From Streptomyces durmitorensis (GTDB lineage: Bacteria; Actinomycetota; Actinomycetes; Streptomycetales; Streptomycetaceae): a stretch of DNA of 64,000 nt. Each line of letters opens with the position of its first letter. Positions within the stretch are counted from its first letter, which is position 1. A model generated the notes under the pieces. The model saw only the letters and a program-made list of their open reading frames with translations, searched no databases and had not been told where the DNA came from. The stretch lies in assembly GCF_023498005.1 (NCBI RefSeq), contig NZ_CP097289.1, positions 1,178,001 to 1,242,000 of the forward strand, in the 5' to 3' direction. The position numbers were made by a program, and so were the translations under genes. Shown in pieces: positions 9,691-18,652 of this stretch.

Positions 9691-12627
9691 ATGGGTGAGA
9701 CTGGTCATCCGGAGCTGGCATGCGGGATCGGCTCCTGGGACAGCGACGTCTACGGTAACCACCGGATTCTCGTACGCGCCGCCACCACCGAAAGGACGGC
9801 CCCGGCCGTCGCGGCCGAACTGCCGTGGCGCCGCCAGGATCCGGACCCCGGGGCGGTGGACGTGATCGTCATCGGGCCTTCCGGGGAACGCGTGCGCAAC
9901 ACCGTGGCCGTGGAGGTGACCGACGAGGCCGGACGCATCGCCTTCGAGCCGACGGACGGCACCGGCACCTACGCCGTGCACTACCTCCCGTACGCGCACA
10001 CGGGCAAGCCCTACTATCCGCAGGCCGCCTACCGGCCCCCGACGCGGACGGCCGACCCCGGCTGGGTGCACCGCTGCGGCCTGCACGACGCGACCGGATG
10101 GGAGAAACTGCCGCGCGCCGAGGCCGTCGCGTACGAGGCGGCGAGCGCGGTCGACTCCTTCGCGCCGCTCGGCTTCGCGGCCACCGAGGAAGAGCGCGCA
10201 CGACTCCAACAGACCCACGAGGGCGAGCAGTTCCTCCTCTTCGGCGAGGACCGCGCCCATCCGCTCGGCCGCTACACACGGCTTCCAGCACGCTGGGCCC
10301 TGGCCACACCCTTCGCACCGCTCGACGTCACGGCGGACCGCGGGGAGTTCCACGCGGTGCAGGTCGGCGTGTACGCGCTCCAGGAGCTGACCGAGGTGCG
10401 CGCCGAGATCCGCGGGCTTCCGTTCTCCGTACGGTGCGTCAGCACGGGCGGCATCGACGCGCGCGGCAGGGCCTTCGAGCGACGCGTGACGGTCGGCGCG
10501 GGGCGCGCGGGCGCTCTGTGGTTCGGCGTCGAGGTTCCCGAAGACGCTCAACCCGGCCTCTACGAAGGGGAGATCGCCGTCGGTGCTCCCGGTGTCCCGG
10601 AGAGAGTCCTGCCGCTGCGCCTCACCGTCGGCCGGGACGTCGTCGCCGACGGCGGTGCCGGTGAGCCCTGGCGGCTCGCGCGGCTCGGATGGCTGGACTC
10701 GGCGCTCGCGCAGGACGACGAGCCGGTGGCGCCGTTCACGCCGATCGAGGCGGTCGCCGAGGACGGCGGACAGCGCCTGTCGCTGCTCGGCCGCACGGTC
10801 GAGCTCGGCCCGCAGGGACTCCCCCGGCGGATCGTCTCCACCTTCACGCCGAGCGTCACGCGCGCCGACGGACCGCCGCGCGACCTGCTCGCCGCGCCCG
10901 TCACGCTGGACATCGGCCGCCCCCTGGAGCATGGACCGCTCAGCCTCGACCGGCTCGGCCCGGCGCGGGTCGGCTGGTCGGCGCGGGCCGCCGGACGGGA
11001 CGTAGTCCTGCGCACCGAGGGCGAGTTGGAGGCCGACGGCTTCCTCGTGGTGCGGGCCACGGTCGAGGCCACCGCCGACACAGAGCTCGACGTGACACTG
11101 GACGTGCCGGTGCGCGAGGAGATCGCGCGGTACGCGATGGGGCTCGGCCTGACCGGCCGGGCGTGCCCGGCGGCGTACGACTGGAGCTGGGACACGCCCA
11201 CCCGCAACCAGGACGCGTTCTGGCTCGGGGACCCGGCCGCCGGGCTCCAGCTCAGCCTGCGCGACGAGCACTACGCACGGCCGCTCAACACCAACTACTA
11301 CCGCGAGAAGCCCCTGCGCACCCCGCGCTCCTGGGCGGGCGACGGGGCGGGCGGGGTGCGGCTGCGCACGAGCGAGGGGGTGCGCGGCCTCTGTGCCTTC
11401 AGCGGGCCGCTGGCGCTGCGCGCGGGCGAGAGCCGGTGCTTCGAGTTCCGGCTGCTCCTGACCCCCTTCAAGCCGCTCGAACCGGCACGCCAGCTCTCCG
11501 AGCGCTACTTCCACGCGTACGCGTCCCCCACGGAGATCGCCGAGTACGGCGCGAACGTCGCCAATCTGCACCATGCGACGCCGCCCAATCCGTACATCAA
11601 CGACCCGCTCCTGGGCGCGGACGCCCTGCACTCCTACACCGAGGAGGCGCACCGGCTCGGGATCCAGGTCAAGGTGTACGACACGGTGCGCGAACTGACG
11701 CGCCATACACCGGAGTTGCCGGTGCTCGCGTCGCTGGGCGACGAGATCTTCGCGCCGGGGCCCGGCGGCGGGCACGCCTGGCTGCGGGAACATCTGGGCG
11801 GGGACTACGTACCCGGGTGGGTGGCGCCCGATGTCGGGGATGTCGCCGTCGTCACGTCCGGCGACTCGCGGTGGCACAACTCCTATGTGAGCGGGATCGA
11901 GCGGCTGCGGCGGGTCGTCGGGGTCGACGGGCTCTACCTCGACGACGTGGCGTACGACCGGACGACCATGAAGCGGGTTCGGAAGGTCCTTGCCGCGTCC
12001 GGCGAGAGGCCGCCGCTGGTCGACCTGCACTCCTGCAACCAGTTCCGCGAGCCGGACGGGTTCGCCTCCAGCGCCAATCTGTACGCGGAGCTGCTGCCGT
12101 ACGTCGACCGGCTCTGGCTGGGAGAGCTCTTCGACTACGAAGGCTCCGATGGCCCCGCCGGTGACGCCGGGGGTGATCCGGCGTACTGGCTCGTCGAGAT
12201 CTCGGGCATTCCCTTCGGCCTGATGGGCGAGATGCTGGAGGGCGGCGGGAATCCCTGGCGCGGGCTCGTCTTCGGGATGACGGCGCGGGCGCCCATGACG
12301 GACGTACGGCCCTTGTGGCGGGCCTTCGACCAACTCCGGCTTCCGGAGGCGGAGATGACGGGGTGGTGGGCCACCGGTGCGGGTGCGCATCCGGTGCGGA
12401 CCGGGCGGGACGACGTGCTCGCCACCACCTGGGAGGGGCCGGGAGGGACCGTGACGGCGCTCGCCTCCTGGGCCGGGGAGCCGGTGGACGTCGTGCTCGA
12501 CACGGCTTCGGGTCCCGTCGCCGCCTACGCTCCCGCGATCGAGGGGTTCCAGCCGGAGCGGAGGTTCGCCGCGGGTGAGGCGCTGCGGGTGGAGCCGGGG
12601 CGGGGCTGGCTGGTGCGGCTGGGGTGA
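9691..12627 (+). CDS. Large glycoside-hydrolase-like protein (GH123-N/DUF6067-like architecture)
   Basis: 978 residues with no signal peptide, so probably cytosolic. The N-terminal half (about 1-330) looks like beta-sandwich repeats, including a PEDAQPGLYEGEI segment typical of bacterial carbohydrate-processing accessory folds. The middle and C-terminal parts look like a glycosidase barrel: VDGLYLDDVAYDR (about residue 745-757, acidic pair), then LHSCNQFRE and LWLGELFDYEG. The C-terminus is a small beta domain. By memory this matches the DUF6067/GH123-N group, whose GH123 members act on N-acetylgalactosaminides; the substrate here is unknown. GGGGGAG precedes the ATG. It is divergent from ROK and the importer, suggesting an imported oligosaccharide is cleaved inside the cell. 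Confidence 0.65.
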   Translation: MGETGHPELACGIGSWDSDVYGNHRILVRAATTERTAPAVAAELPWRRQDPDPGAVDVIVIGPSGERVRNTVAVEVTDEAGRIAFEPTDGTGTYAVHYLPYAHTGKPYYPQAAYRPPTRTADPGWVHRCGLHDATGWEKLPRAEAVAYEAASAVDSFAPLGFAATEEERARLQQTHEGEQFLLFGEDRAHPLGRYTRLPARWALATPFAPLDVTADRGEFHAVQVGVYALQELTEVRAEIRGLPFSVRCVSTGGIDARGRAFERRVTVGAGRAGALWFGVEVPEDAQPGLYEGEIAVGAPGVPERVLPLRLTVGRDVVADGGAGEPWRLARLGWLDSALAQDDEPVAPFTPIEAVAEDGGQRLSLLGRTVELGPQGLPRRIVSTFTPSVTRADGPPRDLLAAPVTLDIGRPLEHGPLSLDRLGPARVGWSARAAGRDVVLRTEGELEADGFLVVRATVEATADTELDVTLDVPVREEIARYAMGLGLTGRACPAAYDWSWDTPTRNQDAFWLGDPAAGLQLSLRDEHYARPLNTNYYREKPLRTPRSWAGDGAGGVRLRTSEGVRGLCAFSGPLALRAGESRCFEFRLLLTPFKPLEPARQLSERYFHAYASPTEIAEYGANVANLHHATPPNPYINDPLLGADALHSYTEEAHRLGIQVKVYDTVRELTRHTPELPVLASLGDEIFAPGPGGGHAWLREHLGGDYVPGWVAPDVGDVAVVTSGDSRWHNSYVSGIERLRRVVGVDGLYLDDVAYDRTTMKRVRKVLAASGERPPLVDLHSCNQFREPDGFASSANLYAELLPYVDRLWLGELFDYEGSDGPAGDAGGDPAYWLVEISGIPFGLMGEMLEGGGNPWRGLVFGMTARAPMTDVRPLWRAFDQLRLPEAEMTGWWATGAGAHPVRTGRDDVLATTWEGPGGTVTALASWAGEPVDVVLDTASGPVAAYAPAIEGFQPERRFAAGEALRVEPGRGWLVRLG

Positions 12628-12638
12628 GGACGCGTCAC

Positions 12639-12694
12639 AGGTGCGGGCCGAAGGTGCGGGCCGAAGGTGCGGGCCGAAGGTGCGGCCCGCACCT
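12639..12694. terminator. Tandem-repeat hairpin between convergent genes
   Basis: Three 13-nt copies of AGGTGCGGGCCGA run head to tail, followed by GGCCCGCACCT. The last copy forms a perfect 11-bp stem with an 8-nt loop, and the earlier copies can pair with the same arm. Position between convergent stops suggests a bidirectional terminator. Confidence 0.7.
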
Positions 12695-12716
12695 GGGACG
12701 GCGAAGTCATCGGCTG

Positions 12717-13961
12717 CTACTTGCCCATCACCAGACCGTCCTTCGCCGCGCCACGGCTCAGGACGATCCGGCGGATCCGGTCGCGGATGTCGGCGACGTC
12801 CGCGCCGCGGGCCAGCGCCGCGTTCAGGTCGGTCACGCGTCCCGTGCCCGTGTTGAACCACTGGGGGATGAACTCGGCCTTCTTGACCTCCCAGCGTCCG
12901 CCGGGGGCCGCGGGCGGGGCGAACGTGAAGCGGCCGAGGGTTCCCTGGTTGCCGCGCGGGTCGTTCGCGCCCTCGTGGTTGATCATGTCGCCGGCGATCT
13001 GGTCGCCCATGCCGTAGATGACCCAGGTCTTGTTGACCTTCTCGTAGGCCTGGGGGACGTGCGCGTGGGTGCCCAGGATCAGGTCGATGTCGGGGCGGCC
13101 CCGGGTGCTGGACGCAGTGAGCTGCTTGCCGAGGCTCAGCTGGCGGCGGTCGGGGGCGTCCTGCCACTCCGTGCCCCAGTGGACCGAGACGACGACCACG
13201 TCCGCGCCCGCCTTCCGCGCGGCGCGCGCGTCCGCGACGATCCGGTCGCGCTCCATGAGGTTGACCGTCCAGGGCTTGCCCTTGGGCAGCGGATATCCGT
13301 TCGTGCCGTACGTGTACGCGAGCTGGGCCACCTTCGCGCCGCCCGCCCGCATCCAGGCGGGGGACCTGCCCTCGGCGGCCGTGCGGCCCGAGCCCGCGTG
13401 CTTGACGCCCGCCTTGTCGAGCGCGCCGAGCGTCCTGCGCACCCCCGCGGCGCCGTCGTCGAGCGTGTGGTTGGAGGCCGTGGAGCAGGCGTCGTAGCCG
13501 GTGGCCTTCAGGGCGTGGGCGATCTGGGGCGGGGACTTGAAGCTGGGGTAGCCGGTGTAGTCGCCGTTCTCGCCGTAGACCGTCTCCATGTGACAGATCG
13601 CCAGATCGGCCTTGGACACGACGGGTTTGACGCCCCTGAGCATCGGCACGAAGTCGTAGCCTTCGCCGCCCGCGTCGGCGTTGGCCCTGCTGATGATCGA
13701 GGAGTGCGGGAGCACGTCCCCGGAGGCGACGAGCGTGAAGGCGCGCGGTGCGTCCGGGCCGCCGCCGGCCGCCGACGGTGCGGGAGGCGGAGCGTCCCGA
13801 TTTCCGTCCCGGGCGCCGCCCGGTTGCTTTTCGCTCTGCTGCTTCGGATTCCGCTCCTGCGCGGGCCCTTCATTTGCCGTGCAGGCGGCGGTCGCGGCGA
13901 GAGTGGCTCCGATCATTACCGCTGCCAGAACGGCTGTTCCCTGCGGTGTGCGCTGCGTCAT
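12717..13961 (-). CDS. CapA-family lipoprotein (metallophosphatase-like, PGA_cap)
   Basis: 414 residues. A signal peptide ends in a lipobox (TAAC, Cys27), followed by a charged, proline-rich linker to about residue 85. The CapA/PgsA domain starts with FTLVASGDVLPHSS and contains CHMETVYGENGDYTGYP, CSTASNHTLDDG and SVHWGTEWQDAPD. These match the metal-ligand blocks of calcineurin-like phosphatases. CapA proteins were named for poly-gamma-glutamate capsule systems, but isolated lipoprotein versions are common in Streptomyces and their substrate is unknown. The chosen ATG has GGAG upstream; the frame is open 28 codons further. Confidence 0.88.
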   Translation of the reverse strand: MTQRTPQGTAVLAAVMIGATLAATAACTANEGPAQERNPKQQSEKQPGGARDGNRDAPPPAPSAAGGGPDAPRAFTLVASGDVLPHSSIISRANADAGGEGYDFVPMLRGVKPVVSKADLAICHMETVYGENGDYTGYPSFKSPPQIAHALKATGYDACSTASNHTLDDGAAGVRRTLGALDKAGVKHAGSGRTAAEGRSPAWMRAGGAKVAQLAYTYGTNGYPLPKGKPWTVNLMERDRIVADARAARKAGADVVVVSVHWGTEWQDAPDRRQLSLGKQLTASSTRGRPDIDLILGTHAHVPQAYEKVNKTWVIYGMGDQIAGDMINHEGANDPRGNQGTLGRFTFAPPAAPGGRWEVKKAEFIPQWFNTGTGRVTDLNAALARGADVADIRDRIRRIVLSRGAAKDGLVMGK

Positions 13962-14250
13962 CGACCAGGCTCCGTGAATGGGGGATATTCGGCGAAACGA
14001 ATCCACATTCGGACACATGGCCGAGTCAAGCAGCAATGCCGTCATAGTCCCCGAAACGGACTTAAATCATCCGGCCATGTGACACGAAGAACACACAGCC
14101 TCCGACCTGCGACGAAACCGGGGCCCGGGTCAAAGCTCCGTAAAGCGCCTTGCTCAGAGCCCCCTTCGGGTAATCGGCTGTCCTCATCCGTGTTCCGGAT
14201 TGGGGGCCAGAGGCCGGCGACGCGCACGGATCGGAGGAAGGCGAGACGGG

Positions 14251-14766
14251 ATGCTGCACGAGAGCCGAGGAAACACGGAGGGCCCGAGTGACGGCGAACT
14301 GGCCGTGCCGATGGCGTGGTTGTACGCCGAGTACATCGCGGACGAATTACTGCGTACCGGCGATTTGATGCCGCCGACATCTTTCGAATACCGCGCGGGG
14401 CGTGATGCTCTGGCCCTGACTATTTTCCTCTCGGACACGCAGGGAGAACTGTCGGGCATCCGCGTGGTCTCCCAGTTGGAGACCTGGCTGTCCCTGACGG
14501 CCTACGACCAGCCGTGGCTCGACTGGGTCGGTGAGCGGATGGCCGTGCTCACGGCGGACGCGCTCACCTCCGGTGAGCCCGCGCCCGATCTGGAGCTCGC
14601 CGACCTGGCGTGGCGCTGGCTGGAGGAGACGGAGCTGCTCGCGCCCGATCTGGACGCGGTGCCCGGCGGCGGGTCGCCGGGCGGCGAGGACGACGGGCCC
14701 AAGGTGTGGACGCCGGCGTGGCGCCTGGGGCTGCCCCTCGGGCATCTGGCGATCCATCTGTTCTGA
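14251..14766 (+). CDS. Hypothetical acidic protein
   Basis: 171 residues, acidic, no signal peptide or membrane span. It opens with MLHESRG, has a run of amphipathic helices (PMAWLYAEYIADELLRTG and later LELADLAWRWLEETELL), a Gly/Asp-rich linker and the ending GLPLGHLAIHLF. A GGAGG sequence 14 nt upstream supports this ATG. I do not recognise the family. It precedes the anti-sigma-like gene by 171 nt on the same strand, but a 22-nt tandem repeat lies between them, so cotranscription is uncertain. Confidence 0.7.
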   Translation: MLHESRGNTEGPSDGELAVPMAWLYAEYIADELLRTGDLMPPTSFEYRAGRDALALTIFLSDTQGELSGIRVVSQLETWLSLTAYDQPWLDWVGERMAVLTADALTSGEPAPDLELADLAWRWLEETELLAPDLDAVPGGGSPGGEDDGPKVWTPAWRLGLPLGHLAIHLF

Positions 14767-14831
14767 CGCCGCGGCAGAGGCGTACCGGCACCACGACAGA
14801 GAGGTTCTGACGCCACGGCAGAGAGGTTCTG
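14761..14831. repeat. 22-nt tandem repeat, about three copies
   Basis: Units start at 14761, 14783 (diverged) and 14805, with a partial fourth. The first and third share TTCTGACGCC[GA]CGGCAGAG exactly 44 nt apart. CAGAGAGGTTCTG recurs 22 nt apart at 14797 and 14819. The first unit begins inside the stop of the upstream hypothetical gene. Confidence 0.75.
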
Positions 14832-14937
14832 GCCCTCGCGCGAGTGTTCTCTTCGCGTGTCTTGAGTGATTCGTCGGTCCCCTGCGTACGGGAGGGCAGA
14901 ACGCACCCCCTACCCGACTCGTCACGCAAGGAACGCC

Positions 14938-15618
14938 ATGAGGTCCCTGGAGCGGCATCGCGACGCCGGCGCCTACGCGCTCGGTGTCCTCGACGCGGCG
15001 GACACCTTCCGCTTCGACGACCACCTCATGGACTGCCCCGCATGCCGGGCCCTGGTCGAGGAACTCGGCCCGGCAGCACAGCAGTTGGCCGCCTACGACC
15101 GCGTCACCCCGCCGCACGTCGAACCGCTGGCCGTGCCCGGTCCCGGCCTCGTCGACCGGCTGCTCGCCGAGTCCGGGCGGCTGCGCAGGGCCGGGCGCAG
15201 GCGGTGGCTGTGCGCGGTCGCGGCGAGCGTCGTGCTGGCCCTCGCGGCCCCCGCGACGGCGGTCCTCAGATCCGGCGGGCCGGGACCGGAACAGATCACG
15301 GCCCGCGACGGCCGCACCGGCGTGTCGGCGACGCTGACCGCGCGGGGCCGCGACTGGGGCACGGACATCGGGCTCCGCATCCGCGATGTGCACGGCGGCG
15401 CCCGCGTCTGCGAACTCGTGGCCGTCGGCACCGACGGCTCCGAGCAGACGGTGACGACGTGGAAGGTGCCCGCCGCCGAGCACGCCGACGGGCCCGCGGC
15501 AGAGCCACCGGCCGCTCTCTCGACCCGGGGCGGCGCGGCCATGGCCCGCGAGGACATAGCCCGCTACGAAGTGCGTACGACGGACGGGCAGCGCCTGCTG
15601 ACGCTGCGGCGCCCCTGA
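14938..15618 (+). CDS. Zinc-binding anti-sigma factor, membrane-anchored
   Basis: 226 residues. The N-terminus carries the ZAS motif: His near residue 6 (RHRDAGAYALG) and DDHLMDCPACRALV, giving H-x3-C-x2-C as in RsrA-type anti-sigma domains. A single transmembrane helix follows (about residues 86-106, LCAVAASVVLALAAPATAVL). The extracytoplasmic domain of about 120 residues ends RLLTLRRP. Such proteins hold an ECF sigma factor at the membrane until a signal releases it. No sigma gene is adjacent, so the partner is elsewhere. The start has AAGGA 6 nt upstream. Confidence 0.85.
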   Translation: MRSLERHRDAGAYALGVLDAADTFRFDDHLMDCPACRALVEELGPAAQQLAAYDRVTPPHVEPLAVPGPGLVDRLLAESGRLRRAGRRRWLCAVAASVVLALAAPATAVLRSGGPGPEQITARDGRTGVSATLTARGRDWGTDIGLRIRDVHGGARVCELVAVGTDGSEQTVTTWKVPAAEHADGPAAEPPAALSTRGGAAMAREDIARYEVRTTDGQRLLTLRRP

Positions 15619-15636
15619 ACCGCCCCTCGCGCACGG

Positions 15637-16497
15637 CTACTTCAGGAGCCGCGACATCCTCCGGTCCGCCAGCCGCTTCCCGCCCGTCTGGCACGTGGGG
15701 CAGTACTGGAGCGACGAGTCGCTGAAGGAGACCTCGCGGATGGTGTCGCCGCACACAGGGCACGGTTCGCCGGTGCGGCCGTGGACGCGCAGGCCGCTCT
15801 TCTTCTCCGCCTTGAGGCGGCCCGCCGCGACGCCGCGCGAGCGCTCCACCGCCTCGTTCAGCGTGGTCCGCAACGCCACATACAGCCCATGGACTTCCTC
15901 CTTCGTAAGGCTCGACGTGAGCTTGAACGGAGACATGCGGGCCACGTGCAGGATCTCGTCGCTGTACGCGTTCCCGACGCCCGCGATCAGGGTCTGGTCC
16001 CTCAACGCGCCCTTGATCTGGCGTCGTTCACCCGCCAGGAGACCGGCGAAGCGCTCCTCGTCGAAGTCCGGGGCCAGCGGGTCGGGACCGAGCCGGGCGA
16101 TGCCCGGGATCGCCGTGGGGTCGTCGGTCACGTACACCGCGAGGCGTTTTTGCGTGCCCGCCTCCGTCAGGTCGAAGCCCTCACCCGTCTCCAGCGCGAC
16201 GCGCAGCGCCAGGGGGCCCTTGCCGGGGCGGGGCGGGCCGTCGGGGAGGCGGTCCTTCCAGTGCAGCCAGCCCGCGCGGGCGAGGTGGGTGACCAGGTGC
16301 AGGCCGTCCGCGTCGAGGTCGAGGAACTTGCCGTGGCGCGCGACGGCCGTGACGGTGCGGCCCTCCAGGGCGGTGAGCGGCGGGTCGTACGTCTTGAGGA
16401 CGCTGACCGCCACGGGCAGCACCCGGATGATCTCGTGGCCGACGAGGTGTTCGGTGAGGAAGGCGCGCAGCGCTTCGACCTCGGGGAGTTCCGGCAT
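15637..16497 (-). CDS. Fpg/Nei-family DNA glycosylase
   Basis: 286 residues starting MPELPEVEALR, so Pro2 (Schiff-base nucleophile) and Glu3 are in place. The beta-lyase lysine region reads VARHGKFLDLD. A C-terminal zinc finger has two CPxC knuckles (CPVC and CPTC, about 20 residues apart). These enzymes remove oxidised bases such as 8-oxoguanine or ring-opened purines and nick the abasic strand. Streptomyces carries several paralogues; this one may not be the main MutM. It starts 4 nt after the PP2C gene stop, so it is probably cotranscribed with it. Confidence 0.9.
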   Translation of the reverse strand: MPELPEVEALRAFLTEHLVGHEIIRVLPVAVSVLKTYDPPLTALEGRTVTAVARHGKFLDLDADGLHLVTHLARAGWLHWKDRLPDGPPRPGKGPLALRVALETGEGFDLTEAGTQKRLAVYVTDDPTAIPGIARLGPDPLAPDFDEERFAGLLAGERRQIKGALRDQTLIAGVGNAYSDEILHVARMSPFKLTSSLTKEEVHGLYVALRTTLNEAVERSRGVAAGRLKAEKKSGLRVHGRTGEPCPVCGDTIREVSFSDSSLQYCPTCQTGGKRLADRRMSRLLK

Positions 16498-16501
16498 CCG
16501 T

Positions 16502-18610
16502 TCACTCCTGACCCTGTTCCGGCGGCGCCGTCCGCTCGCCCTGCGCCTGGTTCTCCCGCGCGGGAACGACGAACTCGCACCAGACGCACTTGCCGCTGCC
16601 GCGCGATTCGACGCCCCACTCGTCCGTGAGCATGTCCACCAGGAGCAACCCGCGCCCCGACACCCCCGATTCCCCCGCCTCACGGCGGCGCGGCAGTGCG
16701 CTGGAGGAGTCCTCGACCTCGACGCGCAGGCGCCGTTCGGTGCCGCTGATGACCCGCAGGGTCACGATCGCCGCGCCGTCGGTGTGCATCAGGGCGTTGG
16801 TGATCACCTCGTCGGCCACCAGCTCGATCTCGTCGGCACCCGCCCCGGCGCCCCAGGCACGCACCGCGGCACGGATCATGTGCCGGGCCTCGGCCAGAGC
16901 CTCCGGATCGCCGGGTCCGACATGCTGCTGGAGACGGCCGCCGGACCGGGGCGCGTCGATCATCCGGCGGCGCAGGAGCAGCAGCGCCGCGTCGTCCTCA
17001 CCGCCCCGGTCGTCCACGATCCCGCAGAGCCGGTCGGCCAGGGGCTGGAGGTCGCGCGGGCCCGAGCAGGCGAGCTCGCCCAGGGCCCGCAGCCCGTCGT
17101 CCAGGTCGGAGCCCGGCTCCTCGATGAGGCCGTCGGTGAAGAGGATCAGGGTCTGGCCCGCGTCGAGCTCGAAGGTGGTGACCGGGTATTCGAGGCCGCC
17201 GAACTCGGCCGAGAGACCCAGCGGGAGACCGCCGTCGACCGGCACCCGGCGGCAGCTCCCGTCGGTCTGCTGGACGAGCGGATCGATGTGGCCTGCCCGC
17301 ACCAGCTGGACCACGCCCGTCGACAGGTCGGCCTCCGCGTAGAGGCAGGTGGCGAAGCGTTCGGTGTCCAGCTCGTGCAGGAAGCCCGACGCACGGGCCA
17401 TGACGGTGGCGGGCGGGTGCCCCTCGGCGGCGTAGGCGCGCAGCACGATGCGCAGCTGGCCCATGACGGCCGCCGCGTGCGTGTCGTGGCCCTGTACGTC
17501 GCCGATGACCGCCCCGACACGGCCGCCGGGCAGCGGGATCACGTCGTACCAGTCGCCGCCGATGTCCCGGCCGAGCGCCGCGGAACGGTAGCGGACCGCG
17601 ACGTCGGCGCCGGGCACACCGGGGATGGTGCGCGGCAGCATCGCCTGCTGGAGGCCCTGGGCGAGGTCCTTCTCCTGCTCGTAGAACATGGCGCGCTGGA
17701 GGCTCTGCGCGATGCCGCTGCTCAGCGCGACCAGGACGTTGCGCTCCTCCTCGGTGAAGCCGGTCTTGTCCTGGTAGAGGAGGCCGAGCACGCCGATCGG
17801 CTTGGCCTGCGCGATCAGCGGCAGATACGCGGCCGATGTGATGCCCAGCTTGTCTATGTGCGGCCACAGCTCCGGGTACGAGGCCGCGAACTCCGCGGCC
17901 GTCTCGATGAAGCGCGGCGAGAGCGTGCGCACGGCGTCGCTCATCGGGTACCGCTCGTCGATCCGCGTGAACTTGGTGCCCGGCACGAAGCTCCCCGCGG
18001 GCCCCTCCGCGACCAGCCGGATCCGCCCCGCCTCGACCAGGGCCATGACCAGGTTCGACGCGCCCAGGTGCGCGAGGCCGTGGGTGTCCTTGAGCACGTC
18101 GATGACGTCGCGGACGGTACGGGCGTGCGCGAGGGCCGCCGTGGTGCCCTGCACGATGCTCGTGCGGCGGCGCCGGTCCTCCTCCTCGTCGGCACGCTGG
18201 TGCCGGGCCGTACTGTCGCCCAGCTCCTGCGTGGCGTCGCGGACGATGCCCACGATCCGGCGCGGGCGGCCCGTCTCGTCACGCTCGATGAACCCCTGGG
18301 TATGGGTCCAGCGCAGACCCCCGGAGCGCAGCCGGATGCGGAAGTAGATGCCATAGGTCCGGCTGCCGTCCTTGAGCGCGTGCGAGACGTAGGCGTCGAG
18401 ACGGTGCGCCTCGACCGGCGGAACGCGTACGCCGAGGCTCGTCGGGTTTCCGTCGTACTCGTCGGCCCGTACGTCGAAGACCTCGTGGCCCGCGGCGTCC
18501 AGGTGCATCAGGCCGCTGTCGAGGTCCCAGTCGAAGCAGCCTGTGCGGTTGAACGCCAGGATCGACCGTGGATCCGCTGGCCAGTCGTCCGGCAGTGGCG
18601 TGGGCTTCAT
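16502..18610 (-). CDS. PAS-GAF-PP2C phosphatase with C-terminal anti-sigma-type ATPase domain
   Basis: 702 residues. In order: PAS domain (about 20-135), coiled linker, GAF domain (about 160-310), SpoIIE/RsbU-type PP2C phosphatase (about 325-545, with RDIGGDWYDVIPLPGG and GDVQGHD metal-binding blocks), then a HATPase_c domain (about 575-690, with ADEVITNALMHT and GRGLLLVDML). It can therefore both dephosphorylate an anti-anti-sigma protein and act as an anti-sigma-like kinase. Small-molecule sensing would occur through PAS and GAF. Cytosolic, with no membrane span. Many such paralogues occur in Streptomyces. The target is unknown. Confidence 0.92.
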   Translation of the reverse strand: MKPTPLPDDWPADPRSILAFNRTGCFDWDLDSGLMHLDAAGHEVFDVRADEYDGNPTSLGVRVPPVEAHRLDAYVSHALKDGSRTYGIYFRIRLRSGGLRWTHTQGFIERDETGRPRRIVGIVRDATQELGDSTARHQRADEEEDRRRRTSIVQGTTAALAHARTVRDVIDVLKDTHGLAHLGASNLVMALVEAGRIRLVAEGPAGSFVPGTKFTRIDERYPMSDAVRTLSPRFIETAAEFAASYPELWPHIDKLGITSAAYLPLIAQAKPIGVLGLLYQDKTGFTEEERNVLVALSSGIAQSLQRAMFYEQEKDLAQGLQQAMLPRTIPGVPGADVAVRYRSAALGRDIGGDWYDVIPLPGGRVGAVIGDVQGHDTHAAAVMGQLRIVLRAYAAEGHPPATVMARASGFLHELDTERFATCLYAEADLSTGVVQLVRAGHIDPLVQQTDGSCRRVPVDGGLPLGLSAEFGGLEYPVTTFELDAGQTLILFTDGLIEEPGSDLDDGLRALGELACSGPRDLQPLADRLCGIVDDRGGEDDAALLLLRRRMIDAPRSGGRLQQHVGPGDPEALAEARHMIRAAVRAWGAGAGADEIELVADEVITNALMHTDGAAIVTLRVISGTERRLRVEVEDSSSALPRRREAGESGVSGRGLLLVDMLTDEWGVESRGSGKCVWCEFVVPARENQAQGERTAPPEQGQE

Positions 18611-18652
18611 GACACTTCATGATTCTTCGCTGTCGGGCCCGAGCGCGCACGC

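Noticed and set aside
9661..13167. 1168-codon minus-strand open frame
   Set aside because: Runs antisense through the 978-aa glycosidase-like gene, with no domain and shadow-type composition.
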